A stretch of 64,000 nt of DNA, taken from positions 806,001-870,000 of the forward strand of contig OX359195.1 in NCBI GenBank assembly GCA_947172415.1. The letters are read 5' to 3'. Positions 48,344 through 58,879 of the stretch are shown one piece after another. A program made the position numbers and the translations under genes. Within the stretch, counting starts at the first letter, position 1; each line of letters starts with the position of its first letter. The notes beneath the pieces were generated by a model. That model was not told the origin of the DNA, searched no databases, and saw only the letters and a program-made list of their open reading frames with translations. The stretch comes from Chondrosia reniformis (Eukaryota > Porifera > Demospongiae > Chondrillida > Chondrillidae).

Positions 48344-48710
48344 GAATACTGGATGTCATGTGACTGACTAGTAGCTGATGGACTTTCCTTTGATGTCATG
48401 TGACTGACTAGTAGCTGATAGACTTTCCTTTGATGTCATGTGACTGACCAGTAGCTGATAGACTTTCCTTTGATGTCATATGACTGACCAGTAGCTGATG
48501 GACTTTCCTTTGATGTCATGTGACTGACCAGTAGCTGATGGACTTTCCTTTGATGTCATGTGACTGACCAGTAGCTGATGGACTTTCCTTTGATGTCATG
48601 TGACTGACCAGTAGCTGGTGGACTTTCCTTTGATGTCATGTGACTGACCAGTAGCTGATGGACTTTCCTTTGATGTCATGTGACTGACCAGTAGCTGACT
48701 TTCCTTTGTA
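48344..48710 (+). repeat. 40-bp minisatellite, about nine copies
   Basis: Units GATGTCATGTGACTGACCAG + TAGCTGATGGACTTTCCTTT. Copies vary at one to three sites (TAG/CAG, GATA/GATG, GTGG). The last copy is shortened. Confidence 0.95.
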
Positions 48711-49149
48711 GCTCAGCTTCAATTCCAATGACAAGTTGGAGGTTGATAATTAAAGTACATATTAACTATGTAAGTTTAGTGACATATTTGGAAGAACTTA
48801 CAATCATTAGAGGTAAGTTGAATGAGTACTTTGGTACAAGTACTCACACAAACAGATCACTTTCTTGTCTCACTTCTTTCTCGCTAGAAATATTGGATTT
48901 ATTCATTTTTTAAAGTCTCTAATACAATGTATGTCAGTAAATTATAACACTATTGTTGACTGTTAACATGTTATATATGGAAAGTTACATATCCAATACA
49001 GTTGTACCAGCCTTCTAATGTGTTGTACAAATAGATGTTTCATTTTGTGTGGTTTCCATGACAACCATTGTAACATAATCATTGCAACATTTAATGCAAA
49101 TGATTATACTTTAATTTGATTCATTCAGCCTTGTAATGTAATCTTATAC

Positions 49150-49430
49150 AGCAAGGGTGTGGTCATGTGATAAGGTCAACCAGTATATAGAGAATATGCT
49201 GAAATATAATTATAAGTGATTTTTAACCATATATACACACACCACTCCTTTGGGTGCACTATTCCTACTTCAGCTATCATGCACGGTGCGCCCAAACACA
49301 GAAGTGATGTGTATGGTTAAAAATCACTTAAATTTCAGCATAATGGTTAACCTTATCACTTGATCCCTGTGTCTTGTTTCAATACTTTTCCAGATGTGGT
49401 AGTCACTTTTGCAGCACTGCGATTCCTATG
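49150..49430. repeat. Family D foldback repeat
   Basis: Left arm GTGATTTTTAACCATATATA and right arm TGTATGGTTAAAAATCACTT are inverted, as are outer GTGATAAGGTCAACC and GGTTAACCTTATCAC. The right part (TGCGCCCAAACACAGAAGTG onward) matches 25620-25800. Confidence 0.8.
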
Positions 49431-50422
49431 TCTATAACTTGTGTTCTGATTTTTTAATTTACGTAGGAGTATATTCCTCTTCATATGTCATATGTGTCTG
49501 ATGTTGTTGTTATTGCTAAACTAGCTAAGTTGTGTGTAGTACACGACCACAAGTTTATGTAGTCTATTGTGTAATTTCACTCAATGGCTGTCAACTTACA
49601 GCTAGCTGTAGAATAGTGGATCACTTGCAAAACAAATTAGCTATTTCCATGGTAACAGCCTATTACCAAATTTGGAATGGTACCAAATCAATTTAGTTAT
49701 GATGTACAATTACTATTTTTATAGTGTTTGAAGATGTGATGAATGAAGTATTCACATCAAATATTTGTACCTATAATCCTGACAATCAGTATATAAATTG
49801 TTTCTGGTTTATTTGCCTTTTATACTTGTATATACACTGTCTCATGAGCACTTTGATACAACGTATAACAAGATAATTTTATGCTTTTTTCTGTAGGAGA
49901 AATGAGTAACATGTGCCATAATATTTGGAAGAGATAACATTTAATGTGATAGACTTTAGTTTTTATATATATGTAAGAATATACACAAATTGGTAAAATG
50001 ATGTATATATGTACGTACATACATCTGCTGACATTGATTGCAAGTTAAATATTTTAGTAATAATATATCTGTTGTATATATCGAAGTTAAAATTTACCTT
50101 AATTGGTATCGATAGAGGATATACGTGCGTATACTGATTATGAACGAATTCAGTCTTTATATACATAATACATTATAATTAAAATATATATATACGTACA
50201 TATATAAGGTTAATTGAATTGTATACAATATTATTACTAGTATATATATACTACTTGGTGCATACACTGAAAAATGAGTTGAAAAGAATAAAAGAAAAGT
50301 GATCAAATACTCCAAGCTCGGTGAATGGTGTATCTGAAAAGAGTTTAATTCTTGTAGGCTGTACATGAGAGAAGACAATAATGATAGAGTTAATTCAGCT
50401 AGCAAAGACATCCACTTGGGAG

Positions 50423-53400
50423 TCAGGTGGTAGTTTCTTTGACTTCAGAATAGTAAAGATCAAGTACTTCATCAGGTTTCCAGTACTGCATGTATGGTCA
50501 TAGGAAAGCATATAAATAATATATATGTATGTATGTACGTATATAATAGCTACGTATAAGTAATACATATAACATATTCACTTCCAGTACTATTATATGT
50601 ATAGTACAGTATAGGCCTCTGGTAGCCTTGCAAGTGGTGAAGATTCACAGTAATTAATGACTACCTATGTATGTTATGTTAGTAGATTATATACCTTATT
50701 GCAGACTTGTTCAAGTGTCACATCAGCCAGGAGATTGATATATTCAGGAGGATCAGCATTGGGAGGAAATGATATTGAGATAGCATATTGTTTATCATTC
50801 ATATGGGGGGATTCTAGAAGAGAAAGATTGAAGACAATCACTCACAGCTACCAGTTAGGTGAAGTGACTGATGTTTGATAAACAACAGTGTAGTTTTGAC
50901 AGACAAGACAGTTAAAATTCAGAATAACAAGGTTCTGACAGGACTCATGGAAGATCAAGAACAAGACAAAGGTTCCCAAGATAAAAAGAAATCAAAGATT
51001 CCTAGGGTCACTGAAGGGTGAAATTCCCAAAAAACAGCTGTCTGGCCCAGTGGAGAAGAAGAAAAGTAGAAGGAGAAAGCTCTTGTATCCTCATCTAAGC
51101 CTCTCATAGGTTTAGATTCCTATAGGCCTTTTACTCTAAAATATACAATATAGCATGTAAGAATATGATATATGGATTATAAATGAAATAAGATTTTTAA
51201 AGCATATATGATTTATTTCAAAATGAAATTTGTACAAAGCTGGGTGACCCTGTATACACAGATTGTGAAACCTCACTAAATGACTAACTGAGTGCATCAA
51301 TGTATCAATCAATCATTAGTTTCAACTCCTTTGCAGGGGATGGTCAGTACATTTTATATATACAAACACAGTAGTTAGTCCTATATACAGATTTGATTCT
51401 ACGATTCTACAATCCTGTAAAAATGTTAAAGAACCCTTGATGCATTTTACACGTATACATATGGAAAAGATGATGATGAAAGAGAAGATATTCTTGCATC
51501 CTCATCCAAAGCTCTTATAGGTTTAAGTAAACTGTGTTTTATCCTCTTAATCTTCCTTAGCTTAATAATCTTGCAATATGGTGTTTTAGATAATTTGCTA
51601 TGCATATGTACACACGTACGTATATATACCTTTTAATGTATTTAGTATGGATGGCACTGTAATTTGGGAAATTTTAATGTGAAGAAATTTTTGTGTTAAA
51701 ATATTTTCGTGGTCTAAATCAACCACACTTTTGATTCGCAAAACGAAATGTAGTACATAGATGTAGTTGGTATATACAGTACATATACAGTACGTAGTTG
51801 GTATATACACGTATATACAGTACATATACAGTATGCAGTTGGTACGTATATACACGTATATACAGTACATATACAGTATGTAGTTTGTATATTTGTATCT
51901 TTACCCTTTTTCGTTCTCTTGTCACTAGCATAAGACAAAGAAAGGTATTTAATGAGATGTCCTATTAATGTTGGAGGAGAGGAACTGAGGAGGCGTGGCT
52001 TCATACCAGCAGTTTGGGGCTCATCGGGACGTGGGAAGAGACGCAATTCAATTCTCTATATACAGAAATGGACATTGAAAGTACATTATATTTAAATAAG
52101 TTATATTGTACTATGAGAACGTATGTAAAAATATGAACACTACTCAATTTGTGGTTAGGGCTGCTAAGACAGTTGTAATTATAATCACTTATTGATTGGT
52201 ATGCTATGTATAACATATTTACTTATAGCTGATGAAGGTCCATGGACCGAAATGTTATATATTAATTTGTGAATTTCTGCTAAGGATAAGCTCAAAAAAG
52301 TTCGGTATTAGTAATAATCAACCTAGCAAAATGAACCTCTACGATATATAATATACTTGTTGTGATCTGCTAGTGGGCGTAGCTGTAAAGAGAGAACTAT
52401 GTAAAATATAATAGGAACGATCAGTTGGTGGGTGGGGTTGTTTGTTAAGATACAAAGTTATGATCACTGAACTACGTACGTATACTGTATACTAACTTCA
52501 GCCTGTATGGAATAGAGGGAAGAATGGTGAGAGTGATTCACTACTTCTACAGAACTTTTGGATGAACGTTTGGCCTCTGGGGCGTCTTGGTCTTTTAGAG
52601 CTTGTCCGCTCTCCTGCAAGAACAGAATATGTTAACCTCACTCCCATAGGTCACCACTATAGAGAGGTTGACTGTATAAAGACTATCTAGTCTCACTCCC
52701 ATAGGTCACCACTATAGAGAGGTTGACTGTATAAAGACTATCTAGTCTCACTACCATAGGTCACCACTATAGAGAGGTTGACTGTATAAAGACTATCTAG
52801 TCTCACTCCAATAGGTCACCACTATAGAGAGGTTGACTGTATAAAGACTATCTAGTCTCACTACCATAGGTCACCACTATAGAGAGGTTGATTCTCCATA
52901 ATGTACTCTCAAGTGTAATTAGGGGGACTTACCCTTTTCCTTGACATTGCCAGCATGTGCTGCCTGGCTCTTTCAATCAACTGGTCCTACACACACACAA
53001 TCACACCAAATATACACTTATCATTTCAACATTTTCTTAGAGTTACAATATTTTTACAATTACAGGGACACTACATTATAATACACACATGTAGTGTACG
53101 TACAAGAGATTAGAAGTACGTAGAGATATATGCAGATTTGTACTCTCGGGAGCAATAAGAGGATCCTTTTTATGTTGAAAGATTCATAGCTTCATTACTG
53201 TAGATGTGAATTGAAGCTGAAATGATTCTATCACTTTCAATTCGTTAATAGGTAGCTCAAAATTGAAAGTTAAATGATTTCAAGAAAATTGATTCATTGA
53301 AAGGAGAAATCAGAGATGGTATATAACCACAGTACACACACATCAGTCCATTACAGTACTTTTTGGGTCGGTTGTCCAGACCGGACATTGCAATCGGTAA

Positions 53401-56400
53401 TCGGTAAAAAGGTTATCGCTGTACATGGTGATGTACATGTCATTCTAGTAGGAAAGTTTGTTCAAATAGTAGTAGTGAGTTTCTAATGGATTTCAATGTC
53501 CGGTCTGGACAAATAACCGACCCAAAAAGTACTGTATACGTGTGTGGCTAGTTAAGTGTGTAGGAGCAGCCATCTTTGTGTATTTTGATAATTTGTAATT
53601 AACAGGTATTACCATAATATAAAGAATACACATACGTAGGTCTGAGATATACATAGGTACATCCTCTCAGAAATAGGTACATCCTCTCAGATATAGAATA
53701 CACATAGGTCTGAGAAAGGATTGAGAATATACGTAAATACATAACGAATAAAACAGCTGCTTACATTTCGCTTTTCTTCAGCAACTCTGTTTGGATAGAG
53801 TTTGGCTATCAAGTCATCAATGTTGCGATCTGGGCGAAGGGATCTCTTAGAAACCAGCTTCTGTCTGCATGTAGGGCATTCTTTGTTCCTAGGCAACCAA
53901 AAAATGACATAATGTATTATACTAATATATACAATATATGTATCTGACCAATTGATAATTTTTATCAATATAACACTTGGTTTCAATATAAATTTTCTAT
54001 AGCTTTACTATAGTCCTATGGCATTTTATATGCAGACTTTGTCCTTCGTTTTCTACCAAACGGATACCTAAATAAAAAATCCCTTAATTTAAAATGAGTT
54101 TTATACCCTAGACTTTATGATACTATGCCCATTCTGTTGTTAGGTCCTTTCCTGGAGCCATATGAATTATTTATATTAATTATATTAGATTACCTTAGTA
54201 TATACGTATATTGTAACTTGTACTGTATATATATACAACAAATACAAATACAAATTGCAGTGATATGGTAAGTGGAGTATTTTGATGTGTTTGTGATAGA
54301 ACAAGTCATAATGTTTGGCTGAGGTTAAGTAATATTAATTATGTATTGTACGTGTTTGAGGAAGAATTTGACCTGAAAATCTCCTTTAGTAATGAAATGT
54401 TGAAATCTACTGCATAAAATTATATTTGTTGGTCTTCAACTAAAACAATATTTGTATTTTAATAAACGTACGTATGAATACATAATTACATATATTCTGT
54501 ACATACGGTATGTTTTTAAGTAGTTTCAATGACAAAGACAACAAAGTGGGGGGTTCTGGTGGTCTGGAGCTAAAGCAGAAGATTCAAGATCAAGCTATTA
54601 AGACTAACAAGGGTCGGTAAAATGTCAAAACCTGTTTAGGTATTCCCTTTGCAGATTTTTGAATGCAGCCAATCAGACTGCATCACAATGGTTGTGGTTA
54701 CTATCAAGCACTTCCTTATCTGTTTACACCACTAAGGGCAACAAGTCGTGTGCTTGGAGAGTTTGCTCACCCATTTCTGAGGGCAGTTGTGATACACTCC
54801 TGACAGAACCGGTGAACACAGTCCTTTGTTGTCATGGTGTTCTTCAGAATATCCAGACAAATAGGGCACATGAGTTCAGAGCGCACTGTTCTTCTTCCGA
54901 CTGCAACCATCATTCCATCATTGATCAATTCATGAGGCTTTCGATGCAATTCATACAGCGATAAACCTAAATTGTTCAAAAGTTTCATTTAAGCACATAC
55001 ACACACTCATACACACACTCATACATACACACATACACACACTCATACACACACACATACACACACACATACACACACACATACACACACTCATACACAC
55101 ACTCATACATACACTCATACACACACTCATACACACACTCATACACACACTCATACACACACATACAGACACTCATACACACACACATACACACACACAT
55201 ACACACACTCATACACACACACACACACACACTCATACACACACTCATACACACACTCATACACACACATACAGACACTCATACACACACACATACACAC
55301 ACTCATACACACACTCATACACACACTCATACATACACTCATACACACACACATACACACACTCAAAAACACACTCCATATGCACACTTAACAAACATTT
55401 TCTCCTTTTTCTCTTCTCCACTGAGCCAGAATTCTAACACACACTTACTGTATATATATATATACTCTCAGTACTTGCACTGTACATACGTACTTTCAGG
55501 AGTCTAATTATGCAACTTGCACTTTCAATACTTTATAAAAACTTATCAGTTTCACAATTGCACAATCGGGATTGTTTTAAAGCTAGCCTACGTACGCATA
55601 TGTTTGGCCTATAGGGAACTAAACCTAGTGAGAGCTTTAGATGAGGTTACAAGATTCTACTTCTCCACTGGCTCATATACTGTTTGGCCAGAAATTTGGC
55701 GGTTTTGAGAGCAATCAACCCATATTTCAAACTACAATGAATGTAGGAGATAAATTGTCTTGTTAGTAAAATTACAAAATAAAATCCATCAAATGTCATA
55801 ATTTGAGCAACCCGTCAAATATTCTTCCTGCTGGTATATATACTAAAAGTTCAATCTAACTAACGGTAGTGTTTCAAATCTCAATATATTTACTGTACGT
55901 AACAATTTGATGATGAATACAGGTTGAGCTCTCGTTATGCCACTAGCTCTGTATCTCTTACAACTTTAGTTCAATTTTCTTACCCGAACTGCCAGTGTAC
56001 AAGTATAATATTACAGAGTCACATGACACAGTCACATGACACAGTCAGATATACGTACCAGTTTAACACAAACAAGCTAAAACTAAATTTCTTAATCATT
56101 ATAATAATACAACTTATCAACCTTGAAGCATATACTATTATTTATGTAGTCAGTGATTTATTGAGTATCAGCAACACATGTACAAGGCTGCATGCAGAAC
56201 TTGGGGCCAGAGGGGGCTAAATAAACAATTTTGTAAAATTGGGGGGCAATGGTAGAGGAGGGTTCCTAAAAGTCTATGGGGGCAAAATCAATCCTGGGGG
56301 AGGGGGGTTTGGCGAATGTCCTGCATATTTAACAGGTTTGGACGTTTACACTCTAAGGTTAACATCAGCAATGAATACCTCTGTATCGAAATGTCCAAAC

Positions 56401-57926
56401 CTGCTAAATATATATGCTGCTGATGTTCAATAAATCATTGGCTATATATCATGATGATTTGTTTTATCTAATATTGTTACTTGAGTAAATGGATAGACCT
56501 GAAACGTAGATTTAGAATACACTTGGAACCTGAACAATTTGTCATCAAAAGTGAAGCTATAAATCTCAGCAAACAGTAAAGAGATTATGAGTCATTTTAG
56601 TTTCAATATTTCAATATATATATAGACAAACTGCGCATGCATGAATACATATTCATCCAGAGCCGCTTACAAAATCCTGCATGATTTATGAACTGTGATG
56701 AGGATACACCAATAAATATATTTTACCATCTTCCTAATACATACTTTCTGGAATTAAGGTCCATTCAACATAGATTGATAAATATCACTTTTGCAGTAAG
56801 ACTCAAATTGGTTGCCAGAAAAGTTTTAAACTATTTATTTCATTATTTATAAATCCATAAATATGGCATGGATAGACATTTGATCAGACCAGCCTATATA
56901 TCAGGTATAGGCTGTTATTTATATCTCTCTCATTAAGTACTCTTCAATGAGAAGCTTTGGCTACTGCTGGAAGCGAAATGGAGTGATATAGAAATATATA
57001 CAGTGGGAAGATCTTTGAGGATAGAAGAAAGAAGATTTGTGAAGACTTGACTATCAATATTTACCATTATGACATAATAGACTTGCTCCTTAAATTGTTT
57101 GCCTCGTTATACAGCGCTAAATCAGGCCTTCCTCCCAGTGTGCAATCAAATTGTTTATAAAAAAGAAAAACAATAAAAATATATGCAGCATGTCAACACA
57201 CAATCTACATACATTTGAACAAGATTTACCCAAAAATTACGTAATCTTTCGCTCAAGGTGTCAAGCTCATACAGCACCACTCCAAGATAGTGTGTGTTAC
57301 AGTCTGTAACTGGTTGTCCACATTATATTGCCGGTCTATATAGTCACAATCGTTAACTTCGGTTCTCCCTCCCTACTCTTATATCTTAGTCATTTTAATG
57401 TCGAGTGATTCGAGAGAAATTCCCGTGGCATCACTCACTCCACGTAGATTGGTGGACGACCATTTCAATACTAACTGGGAAATAAATGGTTTTACTGAAT
57501 GGCCGTTGATTAAATAAAGGGGTGATTCGTCCTGTGACTGCCACACACTACGGTTTTCCGAATAAAAAGGGCAAAAATACTTTATTAAGGATATTTCGCT
57601 GGCATACGAATAAAAAAGACAAACCATCGAAGGCATTTGTTCACATTCCAAAGCATACGAAAAGGACTGCTTTTGGGATTTCAGCAGTAAGGGCTTAAAT
57701 TTAACTAACAACTACATAATTTTGCACGTAAGCGATAAATCTAGGCTGACTCGCTATTTGCTCGGTAAAGAATAATCAAGAGTGCAAATAAACGAACTAG
57801 AAATTAGAAAAGATGAACTAAAGACGACTATTCGTCATTAAATGGCCGACAATAAGTGGTAGCCATCGAAAGAGTCGTGATTGTAGTGCTTGAATGAAAT
57901 TTCTTACCCCAGCTTTGTTGCGTCAT
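50423..57926 (-). CDS. RNF2: RING1/RING2 Polycomb E3 ubiquitin ligase
   Basis: Eight exons on the minus strand: 57908-57926, 54771-54966, 53765-53888, 52933-52986, 52497-52613, 51905-52055, 50695-50813, 50423-50485; 843 nt, 280 aa, phases consistent. The 19-nt first exon supplies MTQQSW plus one base, giving [13 protein letters not shown], which matches the conserved start of RING1/RING2. The C3HC4 RING has C40, C43, C56, H58, C61, C64, C76, C79, followed by [11 protein letters not shown]. Exons 6-8 form the RAWUL domain ([11 protein letters not shown] ... [15 protein letters not shown]). The protein is the catalytic subunit of PRC1 and ubiquitinates histone H2A. It is shorter than the vertebrate proteins (about 336 aa for RING2), mainly in the linker between RING and RAWUL. 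A methionine at 54988 is an alternative start but lacks the tryptophan. Confidence 0.93.
50985..51180 (+). repeat. Family B repeat, near-complete copy
   Basis: TTCCTAGGGTCACTGAAGGG, CAGCTGTCTGGCCCAGTGGA, TGTATCCTCATCTAAGCC, CCTATAGGCCTTTTACTC and TAGCATGTAAGAATATGAT in the family order. It lies in a RING2 intron. A short end fragment is at 51490-51530. Confidence 0.75.
52205..52262 (+). other. Hammerhead-ribozyme-like motif (family C)
   Basis: TATAACAT (52209-52216) pairs with ATGTTATA (52252-52259). An A follows the left strand, then 11 bases, then CTGATGA (52229-52235), one extra A, a perfect hairpin GGTCC-AT-GGACC (52237-52248) and GAAA (52249-52252). This matches the layout of a hammerhead (stem III, NUH site, CUGANGA, stem II, GAAA) except for the extra A and a very weak stem I. 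Confidence 0.4.
52637..52891 (+). repeat. 55-bp satellite, five units
   Basis: The same unit as the arrays at 31432 and 63357, here between RING2 exons at 52497-52613 and 52933-52986. Alternate units carry CTACCATAGG or CTCCCATAGG. Confidence 0.92.
53354..53534. mobile_element. Mariner-like MITE with TA target duplication
   Basis: 181 bp with terminal inverted repeats of about 37 bases starting CAGTACTTTTTGGGTCGGTT. The right TIR has a four-base insertion (ATTT) after this. TA flanks both ends (53352-53353 and 53535-53536). The interior is non-coding. TA duplication and size fit a Tc1/mariner-type non-autonomous element, here in a RING2 intron. Confidence 0.85.
54993..55378 (+). repeat. CA-rich minisatellite
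   Basis: About 385 bases of ATACACACACTC (12-mer) and ATACACACAC variants directly upstream of RING2 exon 2 on the minus strand. It creates the Cys/Met/Val-rich spurious open frames. Confidence 0.95.
55600..55690 (-). repeat. Family B repeat, partial copy
   Basis: GGCCTATAGGGAACTAAACC, GTGAGAGCTTTAGATGAGG and TACTTCTCCACTGGCTC. Another end fragment is at 55400-55435. Both are in RING2 intron 1. Confidence 0.7.
56150..56450. repeat. Foldback repeat, family C, with insertion
   Basis: Outer arms GTGATTTATTGAGTATCAGC and GCTGATGTTCAATAAATCAT are inverted copies. Inner arms CAGGTTTGGACGTTTA and GAAATGTCCAAACCTG also pair. A G-rich segment (GGGGG runs, 56205-56310) sits inside the left half. Confidence 0.7.
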
Positions 57927-58879
57927 CTCGCTCGATTACTTTTGGATAAATACACTCGTACGACGTGTATCACACTCCGGAGACCAGAACTGCGACAATC
58001 TGGAACTAACTACCTGCACTCTATCCGACAGCGGGACGGTGAACGTGTAATGGAGAAATTCTTACTTTTCCAATTATCCGAACACTTGATTGCGCCATCA
58101 TGAACGAACGATAACTTACCTGCACACTATAAAAAGGTTAGGCATTGCGCAATGGAATCCACAAACGCGAATGGAAACACTAGATCACCGTCCGTATTTC
58201 GCGCTGTCTTTCGCAGTCACTTACACTTTTACATGCCAAGGCACAGCCCCGTATCCCAACTGGTTAACTGGTTGGTAATCTTTTCCCTGTTGTTAAATGT
58301 ACGCCACGACAAGACTCATCATTGCATCTGAATGCTTTTTTCTGTGCTCTCAGTTCAGCAAAAGATGCTGGAATGCAACGGTGCCCTACAGTAGAGTTCT
58401 GACAAGATGATGTGAAGTTTTTAACTGTTTGTATAATTTGCTATTGTGAGTAAAGTTGCATGGATTGCATGAATTTCGTCCATCTTTCAGGTCATATGCA
58501 TGTTAAGGCGAAAAGGTGGTTTTCGACAATATTTCGATCACGACCATGCAAGGAGTATATCCGATTTTGGTATTGCGCATTTATATGCTTACCAATGATA
58601 TATAATCATTGTACTAATTTAGAAAAAAAAACGGTGATCGATGATTAGCTACCCATGTATCAATATCAGAGTGGATCCATACAATATATCTATATATCCA
58701 TAATATATTAAAATTTATAATATATTATATTTTTAATATATGCATACACATATTTCTTCAAGTGCTAACGCTCTTTATTGTGCAAAGAAAAACAAAACAG
58801 GTGTATATTTGGATTATGCATTATGCATGAAGAACGGAAATATTTTAATACACAAAAATAGTTATTTGTATTTGAATAT
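57927..58879. other. Intergenic region: RING2 promoter and RhoGAP 3' flank
   Basis: 57927-58300 is GC-richer with many CpG and probably the RING2 promoter/5' UTR. An open plus-strand frame from 57894 (69 codons) overlaps RING2 exon 1 and looks like chance. 58300-58879 is AT-rich 3' flank of the RhoGAP gene. No other gene was seen. Confidence 0.4.

Larger units (their letters stand above)
44258..50422. other. 6-kb intergenic region, mostly featureless
   Basis: 44258-44900 is AT-rich 3' flank of the RasGEF gene. 44911-45842 holds a GC-rich candidate gene (separate entry). 46000-50400 is AT-rich and contains an ATT microsatellite, a 40-bp minisatellite and a family D foldback. A duplicated TAAACTACACTCATTGGTAG-like block occurs at about 46440 and 46580, each followed by a TAGTCGCTTTAAATAAA-like sequence. 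Confidence 0.5.

Noticed and set aside
54951-55387. Cys/Met/Val-rich open frames on the minus strand
   Set aside because: Translation of the CA-rich minisatellite; no coding signal beyond the repeat.
57232-57305. Possible minus-strand exon (acceptor TTACAG, donor TGG|GTAAAT) between RING2 exons 1 and 2
   Set aside because: Frame and phase do not fit the RING2 junction: the required phase-1 end would place a stop just upstream. The 19-base exon at 57908-57926 fits exactly.
57399-57518. Plus-strand 39-codon frame with good start context
   Set aside because: No homology recognised, no splice link to another exon, and it lies inside a RING2 intron on the opposite strand.
58081-58103. Alternative minus-strand first exon (ATGATGGCGCAA..., donor GGAAAA|GTAAGA)
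   Set aside because: Ends in phase 0, whereas the RING2 exon at 54966 needs phase 1; MTQQSW at 57926 matches family and phase.
57894-58103. Plus-strand 69-codon frame near the RING2 start
   Set aside because: Overlaps RING2 exon 1 antisense in a CpG-rich promoter; no domain or splice support.
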